Source: JBCDGZ01 sp038750655 (GTDB lineage Bacteria; Bacteroidota; Bacteroidia; Chitinophagales; Saprospiraceae). From it: a DNA stretch of 37,082 nt. The stretch covers positions 1 to 37,082 of the forward strand of contig JBCDGZ010000075.1 in assembly GCA_038750655.1 (NCBI GenBank). Reading direction: 5' to 3'. Of the stretch, positions 9,563 through 17,297 are shown piece by piece (positions within the stretch are counted from its first letter, which is position 1; every line of letters starts with the position of its first letter). The notes below the pieces were generated by a model. That model was not told the DNA's origin and did not search any database. It saw nothing but the letters and a program-made list of their open reading frames with translations. The translations under genes were made by a program, and so were the position numbers.

Positions 9563-10711
9563 CTATTTTTCCATTAAGCGAACTTTCATTCCTGCAATGA
9601 GCGACTGTAATCCAGAAGTAGCCACAATGTCGCCTTCAGTCAGGCCATTCTTTAACTCAAAACCTTTATCCGCCAGCGGCCCAATTTCAATTTTCTTCTT
9701 TTGTACCGTGTAGTGATCGCCCTCCTTATTGAGCGCATAGACAAATTTTCCATTGTCATCTTCGCCAACAGAGGCGATGGGGAGATAGAGGCGAGTGGCT
9801 CCCCCACCCTGCTGTGCTCCAAAATCAAAGTGCACATGGGCAGCCATCCCCGGGCGTATAGCCTCGGAGGGCTTGTCGATGCGGATGATGACGGGGTAAG
9901 TAGAGCCGCCGATATTACTGTAGCCAACCTCCGATACCGTGCCCATAAAATCTTCAGAGAGTGCGGAGAAATGGATACCGACCTCTTGTCCTTTTTTGAC
10001 ATTGGCAATCACGACCTCTGGTACCCCGACATTGACCTCCGGCTGGCTCTCTGCGTTGAGGGTTGCGATGGGGCTGCCCGCCCCGACAAATTCGTTTTCT
10101 TCGATGTTGATTTTGGTAATGATGCCGGAGAATGGCGCGGTCAGGCTAGAGTAGGTCACTTGATTTTTAGACGCCTCGACCTGCTTTTCGCCGGCCGCTG
10201 CCTGCGCCTTCGAAGCTTGGTAGGCCGCCTGCGCCGTTTCTAAAGCAGACTTGGCCTGCTCAAAGTCGCTGAGCGAAACACTGTTGTTTTCGTACAACTT
10301 CTCCATCCGCTGGTAACTGGCCCGCGCATTAACCAACTGGCTCTCCGAACTTTTGATCTGCGTCTGCGAGCTGAGCAAGTTACTGTTGGCCTGCTCGACC
10401 TGTACACGATAGTCGGTAGCATCGATGCGCGCAATCAACTGTCCCTTGCGCACCCGGTCCCCCACCTTGACAGCGAGTATATTCACATTTCCATTCACTC
10501 TAAAACTCAGATTGGCTGCTTTACTGGATTGTACGGTTCCGGCATATTCCTGCGTATTGGAGCTGCTGGAGCGAATGACCTTACCGTATTTAATGGGTTT
10601 GATCACCGCCTTGACTTCCTTGGTTTCCTCTTTATTACCACAGGCTGTTAATAGCAAAAGCAGGAGGATACTTGAGCTTAGCAGATTTGGGCTTTGCATT
10701 TTGAAGATCAT
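9563..10711 (-). CDS. RND periplasmic adaptor (membrane fusion protein), lipoprotein, right module
   Basis: Adaptor of 382 aa with a lipoprotein signal (poly-Leu helix, then LLTACG, predicted lipidated Cys24). The start could also be the internal Met5 (10699), which gives a more usual signal peptide. Lipoyl half-motif VGDRVRKGQLIARIDATDY is followed by a long coiled-coil hairpin rich in Ala, Ser and Gln (about residues 100-170). The second lipoyl half (SSLTAPFSGIITKI) and beta-barrel follow, and the end is GLQSLIAGMKVRLMEK. The outer-membrane factor gene ends 58 bp upstream and the pump gene starts 44 bp downstream. It is paralogous to 2064-3146, with the coiled coil somewhat longer. Confidence 0.94.
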   Translation of the reverse strand: MIFKMQSPNLLSSSILLLLLLTACGNKEETKEVKAVIKPIKYGKVIRSSSSNTQEYAGTVQSSKAANLSFRVNGNVNILAVKVGDRVRKGQLIARIDATDYRVQVEQANSNLLSSQTQIKSSESQLVNARASYQRMEKLYENNSVSLSDFEQAKSALETAQAAYQASKAQAAAGEKQVEASKNQVTYSSLTAPFSGIITKINIEENEFVGAGSPIATLNAESQPEVNVGVPEVVIANVKKGQEVGIHFSALSEDFMGTVSEVGYSNIGGSTYPVIIRIDKPSEAIRPGMAAHVHFDFGAQQGGGATRLYLPIASVGEDDNGKFVYALNKEGDHYTVQKKKIEIGPLADKGFELKNGLTEGDIVATSGLQSLIAGMKVRLMEK

Positions 10712-10769
10712 ACTGGTGTTATTTTGGCTATCCGCGTAGGATAAGAGCTATTTTAGATGAAAAATTAAC

Positions 10770-13100
10770 TTACTGTCGGAAAAGATAATCATTGACTTGC
10801 TGGAAGAATTGATTTTTGTCCTCCTCAGAGGCCAGAAAATAGAAGAAGCCAATGGACCGCTCCAGCGTCAGAAAATCGAGGATGAATTCATAGACCGCAT
10901 TGATGGCGCTCAGTTCAGATTGTAAATTATTGTTCTGTGCATCAATCAAAGCGGTGATGTTCACCTGCCCTTGATTGTAGGCATCTTGGATGACATCAAA
11001 GTTTTTATCGGAAGCATCGGCGGCGACTCGCGACAAGTCCATTCGGGTGTAAGACACATAAATGGTTTCCATATTGGATCGTATGGCCAACTCTAGCTGG
11101 TTGCGGACATTTTGCCGGGTGAGCTGCAATTGCTGTAGCTGTATTTCACTTTTCTCTAATTCTTTTTTCCGGGCAAAGCCTTGGAAGATGGGATAGCTGG
11201 CGCCGAAGTTGAGGTTCCAGGTCGTTGCATTATCTACCGGCGTAAATATTTCTGGAACGCCGCTCTTGCTCAAGAGGCGATTTGCGCCGCCGTTGAGGGA
11301 AAGCGCGGGGAGATAGAAAGCTCTTTGTCGCGATAGCAGCTGCCGTTCTTGGAGCTTAATATTATTGTCGACTATATCGAGCGTAGGCAAACGGTTATTG
11401 GCAAAATCGATAATGAAGGCAGTGAACTTTGTCAGGTCGCCATAGTCATCAATCATTTCCAGTCGCCCATCCGTCACCAGCAACATCTTTTCTTCCAGGG
11501 TCTCATTTTGTACCGAGAAGGGCTCGCCGATGGGTCGGTTGAGGAGCTGATTGAGGCGATACTTGGCTTGCTGTAAGGCGGCCAGGGCAGCGTTGAGGTC
11601 AATATTCTTCAAGGCCAACTCCGCTTCCCAACGATAGAGATCGGCAGCGCCGGCGTAACCGATTACATTTTTTGACTTGGAAATATTGTAGTTTTCCTTG
11701 GTGACCTCTACGTTCTTCTGCTGAATTTGCAGGTTACTTTTGGCCTGAAGAATGTTGAGGTAAGCTTCGGCAACATCAATAATTAGATCAAGCTGGTTTT
11801 GCTGTAATTCGTATTCTTCGCCCGCTTTCAGCATTTTTTGGATGGCGATGTTGGCCAGTAGGGGTTCGGAAAAAATGACCTGCGATAGCTGTGCCGATCC
11901 TATCCAATTGTACTGCCCCTGCGCACCTTGATAGCTGAGGGCCGTGAGGTCATCTACCATAGAATAAGAGGTGGAAACATCGACTTGTGGCAGCTGATCC
12001 GCCTGGGCAATGCCAACATCCCGGTCGGCAACCTGGATGTCTAGGTTAGAGAGTTGATAGTCCAGGTTGCTCCGCAGGGCCTCCGCAATGGCCGACTTGA
12101 GGCTCAGCTGTCTCTCTGCGGGTTCATTTTCGATGTTGATCAGTGTAGCTTGGGCGAACATATCGAAGTTGGGAAAAATACCAATCCGCCGTGCAGTGGC
12201 CACATTGATCAGAAGATCATCGCTGTAGGTTTCGATGGCCACCGGAATATCGCTGGCCTTTATTCCTTCGACAATCTTCATGGTATTCAAGGCAATTCTT
12301 CTGGGGATCAGCGCGAGGTTATGATCGCTCTTGTACGCAATCAAGGCCCCATTTTCGATGTAGTTGCTGCCAAAGAGGGCGGCGGAGGGCAAGCCCTTGG
12401 CGGCGGCCTTGTCGAATAGCTGAGGTATCTGAGTACTCGCATTGTTATTGAGAATGGGCATGACATACAAAGCATCGGTACCTTCCTCAAAATCTGCTGT
12501 TCCAGAACTCAACTCATTAATACTGTAAAAATCCAGCTGAATGCTGTCATCATCTAGATTATTCTTGATGATGACTTCTAAAAACTGACTTGCCTTTCTC
12601 GTCAGAATAGGATCGTAAACCACGGCTAATCGTTGAAAGGGACGTACATTTCGCAGCGTCTGCAAATCGCGACGAATGTCAAAAGGCGATTCAATATACA
12701 CCAGATTGGGCGTTCCTGAAGTCCCTTCTGGGGTCTGGTTTAAATTGCTCAATCGAGCATCCGAGGTGATAGCAGCAATGGTAGGCTTGGGAAAATTGGA
12801 CTGAGTAAAAGCCGCTTGAGAGCCCAGTACCCCCAGCGTAATGACAATATCATTTTCGGCGTAAGCCTGCTGAAGAATACTCTGCAAGTTATCGCGGGCA
12901 CTATTTCCGTAGAAATCCTCGAACCTCAGCTGATAGCGATGCTGTAAGATTTGAGTGATCTCGGTTTTAGTAGCCTGCTCCATTTGCTTCAATATTCCCT
13001 CCTCGCCTTTGGCATCATGGATCAAAGCAATACGGATTTCCTGCTGGGCAAAGCCCGTGAACATAGATAAAAGAAACAATGCAATGAGCGTTGGTCTCAT
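10770..13100 (-). CDS. TolC-family outer-membrane factor with N-terminal ABC substrate-binding-like domain (right module)
   Basis: I chose the ATG at 13100 because it gives a clean signal peptide (MRPTLIALFLLSMFTGFAQQ) and 776 aa. An upstream ATG at 13181 would run into tetR and place 27 polar residues before the signal. Residues about 21-318 look like a PF04392-type periplasmic-binding domain: IRIALIHDAKGEEGILKQME at the start, DIVITLGVLGSQAA and RLAVVYDPILTRKAS as beta-alpha units, and LLINVATARRIGIFPNF at the end. Residues from about 330 are the TolC channel (AEAYLNILQAKSNLQIQQKN and the second repeat near the C-terminus). Architecture matches 3161-5494 although the sequences have diverged strongly. 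It is first in the operon, 43 bp after the tetR stop, with a palindromic operator candidate in that gap. Confidence 0.85.
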   Translation of the reverse strand: MRPTLIALFLLSMFTGFAQQEIRIALIHDAKGEEGILKQMEQATKTEITQILQHRYQLRFEDFYGNSARDNLQSILQQAYAENDIVITLGVLGSQAAFTQSNFPKPTIAAITSDARLSNLNQTPEGTSGTPNLVYIESPFDIRRDLQTLRNVRPFQRLAVVYDPILTRKASQFLEVIIKNNLDDDSIQLDFYSINELSSGTADFEEGTDALYVMPILNNNASTQIPQLFDKAAAKGLPSAALFGSNYIENGALIAYKSDHNLALIPRRIALNTMKIVEGIKASDIPVAIETYSDDLLINVATARRIGIFPNFDMFAQATLINIENEPAERQLSLKSAIAEALRSNLDYQLSNLDIQVADRDVGIAQADQLPQVDVSTSYSMVDDLTALSYQGAQGQYNWIGSAQLSQVIFSEPLLANIAIQKMLKAGEEYELQQNQLDLIIDVAEAYLNILQAKSNLQIQQKNVEVTKENYNISKSKNVIGYAGAADLYRWEAELALKNIDLNAALAALQQAKYRLNQLLNRPIGEPFSVQNETLEEKMLLVTDGRLEMIDDYGDLTKFTAFIIDFANNRLPTLDIVDNNIKLQERQLLSRQRAFYLPALSLNGGANRLLSKSGVPEIFTPVDNATTWNLNFGASYPIFQGFARKKELEKSEIQLQQLQLTRQNVRNQLELAIRSNMETIYVSYTRMDLSRVAADASDKNFDVIQDAYNQGQVNITALIDAQNNNLQSELSAINAVYEFILDFLTLERSIGFFYFLASEEDKNQFFQQVNDYLFRQ

Positions 13101-13115
13101 AGAATTGAGGTTTAG

Positions 13116-13129
13116 CGAATAAATATTCG
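13116..13129. promoter_or_regulatory. candidate TetR operator upstream of the right efflux operon
   Basis: The sequence CGAATAAATATTCG is a perfect inverted repeat (CGAATA-AA-TATTCG) located 15 bp before the outer-membrane factor start codon. A near-identical palindrome lies upstream of tetR at 13752-13765, and both continue with CGTTTT(T)AAAT on the plus strand. On the minus strand a weak -7-like TATATTTA sits just upstream (13133-13140), so a bound repressor would cover the expected transcription start. Binding by the adjacent TetR is inferred. Confidence 0.65.
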
Positions 13130-13143
13130 TTTTAAATATACGT

Positions 13144-13722
13144 TTACTGTCTGATGCCGTCCCAGAAAATAGAGAAGGCATTTTCTACCATTTGTTGGTT
13201 TAGGTCAATAATTTGCTGATGGTGTATTTCCGCCAGTTTTTCCGTAAATCCATCCAGTAATGCCGCTAATAAAAGAGGGTCCAATTCATTTTTCAAAATC
13301 ATGTAATTGCGCCCCTCCTCAAGCAAATCAAAGGTCGATTTACTCAAATTTTTGATCAGGATATCCTGATGCTTCTTTTTGTAATACGACGATTGCTTAA
13401 AACTTTTAAAAAAATTGTATTCGGATGATTTTGAGCACTTTACTTCTAACATGTACTGAAAGTACAGAGATACTTTTACTTTAAAGGGTATGCCTTTCTG
13501 GTTGATTTTTTCCGGGATGACTTTCAGACGTTCGATGCACTCTAAAAAGGTTTGCTCGATAAGATCGGTCTTCCCTTTAAAGTACGTATAAATCATTGAG
13601 GCCGAAAATCCTGCTGCCGCTGCCACTCGATTCATGGTGATCCCCGATAGGCCTTCTTCAGCGACCAATTGCAGGGTCACTTCCTTGATGCGCGCCTCCT
13701 TAACTTCGTCCTTCAATTTCAT
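13144..13722 (-). CDS. TetR/AcrR-family transcriptional regulator
   Basis: A 192-residue TetR-type regulator, probably a repressor. The N-terminal helix-turn-helix occupies about residues 10-56: IKEVTLQLVAEEGLSGITMN, then RVAAAAGFSASMIYTYFKGK, which contains the recognition helix and the typical YxYFKGK motif. The helical C-terminal half (about 60-192) is the ligand-binding and dimerisation domain and is not recognisable to a named subfamily. The gene is first in line with the efflux operon at 10770-13100 and separated from it by 43 bp. Matching palindromes sit before tetR itself and before the efflux operon, pointing to autoregulation plus control of the pump. The ligand is probably a pump substrate, by analogy with AcrR-type systems. 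Confidence 0.93.
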   Translation of the reverse strand: MKLKDEVKEARIKEVTLQLVAEEGLSGITMNRVAAAAGFSASMIYTYFKGKTDLIEQTFLECIERLKVIPEKINQKGIPFKVKVSLYFQYMLEVKCSKSSEYNFFKSFKQSSYYKKKHQDILIKNLSKSTFDLLEEGRNYMILKNELDPLLLAALLDGFTEKLAEIHHQQIIDLNQQMVENAFSIFWDGIRQ

Positions 13723-13726
13723 CGAT

Positions 13727-13734
13727 CAAAGATA
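13727..13734 (-). promoter_or_regulatory. Bacteroidota -7 promoter element for tetR
   Basis: On the minus strand this reads TATCTTTG, an exact match to the TAnnTTTG -7 element, ending 5 bp before the tetR start codon. It would give a very short leader. The -33 zone falls on the palindrome at 13752-13765; no good TTG is visible there. Confidence 0.5.
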
Positions 13735-13751
13735 GATTATTTCCAGAAAAA

Positions 13752-13765
13752 GGAATATTTATTCG
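13752..13765. promoter_or_regulatory. candidate TetR operator in the tetR/photolyase intergenic region
   Basis: GGAATATTTATTCG is an inverted repeat (5 of 6 arm positions pair) nearly identical to the palindrome at 13116-13129. It overlaps the -33 zone of the tetR promoter and lies just upstream of a plus-strand -7 element (13770-13777) that would serve the divergent photolyase gene. One bound repressor could therefore influence both directions. Confidence 0.6.
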
Positions 13766-13769
13766 TTTT

Positions 13770-13777
13770 TAAATTTG
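13770..13777 (+). promoter_or_regulatory. candidate -7 promoter element for the cryptochrome/photolyase gene
   Basis: TAAATTTG matches TAnnTTTG and is 67 bp upstream of the photolyase ATG. No clear TTG -33 element is seen at the right distance. The overlap of the expected spacer with the TetR-type palindrome makes it interesting but not proven. Confidence 0.4.
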
Positions 13778-13844
13778 CCTTAATTCTTCCTGCGAACCTA
13801 TTCTCTATTCTCCTGTTTCGTTTCTTGTAACCAATCCAACTTCA

Positions 13845-15110
13845 ATGAATCGAGCTTTACTATGGTTCCGAACGGACCTCAGATTAAGTGATCATCTCGC
13901 CCTCCGGGCAGCGATGGACAACCACTCAGAAATTGTACCCGTTTATATTTTTGATGAACAATGGTTGGGAACTGACCAATGGGACTTCAAACGTACTGGC
14001 CCCTTTCGAATGCAGTTCTTGCTGGAATGCCTGGTTGACCTTCGAGAGCACCTCCGAGAGGTCGGCAGCGATCTGATTATCAGGCGCGGTCGGCCCGCTG
14101 AGCTGCTGCCAGAACTGGCCCGACAGTACGAGTGCAGCACGGTCTATTGTTCTAAGGAGTATACGAGCGAAGAGATTGCCGTCGAACAAGCCCTTGAAGA
14201 GGAGTTGGCCGTAGAGTATTTCCACAACAGCCCGATGATTCACCCGGATGATGTGTCTTTTTCCATCGATAGGATGCCGAAGGTTTTTAGCCCTTTTCGG
14301 CAGAAGGTGGAGAAATACAGCGAGGTGCGTTCCCCTTTCAAAAGTCCGGAGGCCATCAGTAGCCCAACTCTCGATGCCGGGGAGCTACCAACGATGGCCG
14401 ATTTTGGCTTCGATGAGACCAAGGCCGACTCCCGAGGGGTGCTTGCCTTCAAAGGAGGAGCCCTGGAAGCCTGGAAGCGACTGGATCACTACATCTGGAA
14501 TTCTGAGCAGCTTTCGGTTTATAAAGAGACTCGCAATGGGATGATTGGTGCTGATTATTCCAGCAAGTTTTCTCCCTGGCTAGCGCACGGCTGCATTTCT
14601 GCACGGGCGATTTATGATGAGGTGGAAAAATACGAGCGGGAGGTAGAGAAAAATAAATCGACTTACTGGATGAAGTTCGAGCTGCTCTGGCGCGACTTTT
14701 TCAAATACACCGCTATGCGCTACGGCAGGCGAATCTTCTGGCCCAGCGGCATCAAAGAAACCCCTAGACAATGGGCCTTCCGCCCTAAGGTCTTCCAGCG
14801 CTGGGTCGATGGAGAAACCGGCGATGATTTTGTCGATGCCAATATGAAGGAGCTGAAGCTGACGGGCTTTATGAGTAATCGGGGCCGGCAGAATGTAGCC
14901 TCCTATCTGGTGCACCGCCTCAAGCAGGATTGGCGAGCGGGTGCAGCCTGGTTTGAGTCTATGCTCATCGATTATGATGTGGCCAGTAATTATGGTAACT
15001 GGATTTACGCCGCCGGTGTGGGGAACGACCCTAGAGATCGGGTTTTCAACACCCAGCGGCAAGCTGATATGTACGACAAGGCCGGCAAGTACCGAGAGCT
15101 ATGGCTCTAG
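13845..15110 (+). CDS. DASH-type cryptochrome / deoxyribodipyrimidine photolyase family protein
   Basis: A 421-residue flavoprotein of the photolyase/cryptochrome family that uses blue light; DASH members repair cyclobutane pyrimidine dimers mainly in single-stranded DNA. The N-terminal alpha/beta antenna domain starts ALLWFRTDLRLSDHLAL. The FAD-binding helical domain carries DASH-like motifs: FELLWRDFFKYTAMRYG (about residues 274-290), TGFMSNRGRQNVASYLVHRL (about 338-357) and DYDVASNYGNWIYAAGVGND followed by PRDRVFN (about 373-400). Its length is short to normal for bacterial DASH proteins. The last 12 bp overlap the end of the convergent monooxygenase gene. Upstream it faces tetR across 122 bp containing a shared operator candidate. 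The family is certain; DASH subtype is based on the motifs. Confidence 0.93.
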   Translation: MNRALLWFRTDLRLSDHLALRAAMDNHSEIVPVYIFDEQWLGTDQWDFKRTGPFRMQFLLECLVDLREHLREVGSDLIIRRGRPAELLPELARQYECSTVYCSKEYTSEEIAVEQALEEELAVEYFHNSPMIHPDDVSFSIDRMPKVFSPFRQKVEKYSEVRSPFKSPEAISSPTLDAGELPTMADFGFDETKADSRGVLAFKGGALEAWKRLDHYIWNSEQLSVYKETRNGMIGADYSSKFSPWLAHGCISARAIYDEVEKYEREVEKNKSTYWMKFELLWRDFFKYTAMRYGRRIFWPSGIKETPRQWAFRPKVFQRWVDGETGDDFVDANMKELKLTGFMSNRGRQNVASYLVHRLKQDWRAGAAWFESMLIDYDVASNYGNWIYAAGVGNDPRDRVFNTQRQADMYDKAGKYRELWL

Positions 15111-16583
15111 TTGATAGTCTTCTGGTCGTGCTCGCCGGGTCTGCCAGCGGTAGGCTACAGTAGACCCTGGCCACATCAAAGTATTTCGGCCTTCCGCATT
15201 CTGATACCAGCTGGCGCAGCCTCCTTGCTGCCAAATGCTTCTGCGCAGGCGCTTTTGCAACCGCTGGTTGAAAGACTGCTGCACCTCTGCTTTAAGGTTA
15301 AGCATCCGCTTTGGTCCTTTTTGCACTATTTTCCAATACTCTAGGATGTAATTAGCTTGAGATTCTAGCATATGGATGATAGAATTGTGTCCTAAGTTGG
15401 TGTTGGGGCCCATCATAAAGCAGAGATTGGGGTAGCCACTGACCGTAATTCCGTAGTAGGCCTCCGGCCCCTTACTGGCCCAATCGTCCATCAGTTCTCT
15501 TCCTCCAAGACCCTTTATCCTTATCCCCGTCAGAAAATCAGCCGCCCGAAATCCAGTGGCGAGAATGAGGACATCGGTCGCTCGTTCTTCTCCATTTTTC
15601 AATACCATATGGTGGCTTTTGATGCGATCAAGCCCCTCCGTAATCAATCTGGCATTGGGGCGAAGCAGGGCGGGGTAATAATCATTGGAGACCAGCACGC
15701 GCTTGCAGCCCATCTGATAGCTTGGGCGCAGGGCCTGGCGCAGCTCTAGATCGGGCACTTGCCGCTTGAGGTGTAAGCGAGCGGCCTGCTCGGCAATTTT
15801 CGTGATCCAATGCTGTCCAGTGAAGCCCCCTATTGTCGCTTCCAATCGCCAATAGATCAGATGGCGGCTGAGGGCCTGCGTGAAAGGTAGTTTTTTAAAT
15901 AACCATTTTTCCAGCGAACTGATAGGCCGATCCGGCCGGGGCATCACCCAGGGCGGCGTACGCTGATAGAGGTCCAACTGCTCCACCTGCTCCACAATCG
16001 ACGGTACAATCTGAATCGCACTGGCCCCCGTACCAACCACCGCCACCCGCTTCCCCCGCAGGTCGATGTCCTCCGGCCAGCGAGCAGAGTGGAAAGAGCG
16101 ACCTGCAAAATCTTCCAGCCCCGTCAGCGCCGGAACAGAGGGCCGACTCAACTGCCCGGTCGCCACCACCACCATTCGCACCTTCATCGGCGGCCGACCT
16201 TCAAGCTGAATACGCCAGCCACCCAGCTCAGCGTCGAAGGCCAGCTGCTGTACCTTCGATTGATACCTTATATATGGTGTCAGTTTGTAGTGCGCCACAC
16301 AATTGCGGAGGTAGGCCAGGATTTCCGGCTGGCTGGGAAAGGCCCGCGTCCAGTCTGGATTAGGAGCAAAAGAAAAGGAGTAGAGCTGCGAAGGAATATC
16401 GCAGGCGCAGCCAGGATAGGTATTTTCTCGCCAGGTCCCCCCTACCCCTTCGGCTCCTTCGAGGAGGACAAAATCCTCCATGCCTTCGGCTTTCAGGCGA
16501 ATGGCCATCGCCAGCCCGCCGAAGCCCGTACCGATGACGGCCAGCTGGTGGTCGAAAGAGGAAGCAGTTGTTAAAGGAGCCAT
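15099..16583 (-). CDS. flavin-containing monooxygenase, Baeyer-Villiger type
   Basis: A 494-residue FAD- and NADPH-dependent monooxygenase. The FAD-binding Rossmann motif is AVIGTGFGGLAMAIRLK (residues about 15-31), followed by GVGGTWRENTYPGCACDIPS, typical of this family. The Baeyer-Villiger fingerprint FxGxxxHxxxWP is present as FAGRSFHSARWP (159-170). The NADPH-binding motif is VVGTGASAIQIVP (182-194), and a third conserved stretch is VLILATGFRAADFL. Such enzymes insert oxygen next to a carbonyl or oxidise N or S atoms; the substrate is not predictable. It is the last gene of a tight minus-strand operon, 3 bp after the glycosyltransferase gene, and its 3' end overlaps the photolyase gene by 12 bp. 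Confidence 0.93.
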   Translation of the reverse strand: MAPLTTASSFDHQLAVIGTGFGGLAMAIRLKAEGMEDFVLLEGAEGVGGTWRENTYPGCACDIPSQLYSFSFAPNPDWTRAFPSQPEILAYLRNCVAHYKLTPYIRYQSKVQQLAFDAELGGWRIQLEGRPPMKVRMVVVATGQLSRPSVPALTGLEDFAGRSFHSARWPEDIDLRGKRVAVVGTGASAIQIVPSIVEQVEQLDLYQRTPPWVMPRPDRPISSLEKWLFKKLPFTQALSRHLIYWRLEATIGGFTGQHWITKIAEQAARLHLKRQVPDLELRQALRPSYQMGCKRVLVSNDYYPALLRPNARLITEGLDRIKSHHMVLKNGEERATDVLILATGFRAADFLTGIRIKGLGGRELMDDWASKGPEAYYGITVSGYPNLCFMMGPNTNLGHNSIIHMLESQANYILEYWKIVQKGPKRMLNLKAEVQQSFNQRLQKRLRRSIWQQGGCASWYQNAEGRNTLMWPGSTVAYRWQTRRARPEDYQLEP

Positions 16584-16586
16584 AGG

Positions 16587-17297
16587 CTAGGCTGGAATAC
16601 TTTTCGTCGGCCGTTTGGGCGGATTATCATAGTAAAAGCGGGCCAGCCACCAGGGGCTAACACCTATCAGGTACAAAGTTAGGATAGATATATTAAATAA
16701 GGATTGCCAAAAAACACCATTCTCCAAAAAGCGGCGACCAGAAATCAAAAGGTAGAGCGGAAAGGTTTGAATTTTACTGCGTTTGCGAGCAGCCTGCAGC
16801 AGGGCTACATCCTCGAATAATGGGATTTCCGGGTAACCCCCCAGGGCCTCGAATAAATCCTTACGCATGGTGATGCATTGATCGCCAAAGGTCGAATAGG
16901 CAGAGTCGATGTGCGCAAAGCGATCGTGCATATCTAGCCACCAGTGCCGCTCGATGTAGCGCGTACGAAAGCTACCGATCTGAATGTGCTCCTCGAAAAA
17001 TAGCTGGTCGAGGACGGGGAAGGTACCTTCTGGCAGGAAATTATCGGCGTGAAGAAAGAGCAGCACCTTTCCCTTAGCCGCCGCTGCTCCGGCGTTACAC
17101 TGTTGGCCTCTCCCCTTCTCCGTCTGAATCACTTGGATACCTGCTGCTTTCGCAATGGCCATAGTTGCATCAATACTGCCGCCATCTACCAGGATAAATT
17201 CAACCGATGCTTTCTGGGCGGCCTGTTGTGCATGTTCCAGGCATTGGCCGATGATTGCTTCCTCGTTTAAGGTCGGGATGATGATACTATAGCGCAT
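16587..17297 (-). CDS. family 2 glycosyltransferase
   Basis: A 236-residue GT2 (GT-A fold) enzyme. I place the start at the ATG at 17297, because the fold begins directly with MRYSIIIPTLNEEAIIGQCL. A longer frame from 17399 would only add residues that overlap the upstream gene. Sugar-nucleotide motifs are FILVDGGSIDATMAIA, EKGRGQQCNAGAAAAKG and LLFLHADN, the last holding the DxD-like site. The pattern resembles the small TIGR04283-type glycosyltransferases. The C-terminus holds a hydrophobic stretch (SLFNISILTLYLIGVSPWWL). The start overlaps the end of the upstream gene by 11 bp and the stop is 3 bp before the monooxygenase start, so these three genes are very likely translationally coupled. 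Confidence 0.9.
   Translation of the reverse strand: MRYSIIIPTLNEEAIIGQCLEHAQQAAQKASVEFILVDGGSIDATMAIAKAAGIQVIQTEKGRGQQCNAGAAAAKGKVLLFLHADNFLPEGTFPVLDQLFFEEHIQIGSFRTRYIERHWWLDMHDRFAHIDSAYSTFGDQCITMRKDLFEALGGYPEIPLFEDVALLQAARKRSKIQTFPLYLLISGRRFLENGVFWQSLFNISILTLYLIGVSPWWLARFYYDNPPKRPTKSIPA

Noticed and set aside
13101..13181. Longer start for the right outer-membrane factor at 13181
   Set aside because: It would place 27 polar residues before an otherwise perfect signal peptide, overlap tetR and cross the operator palindrome.
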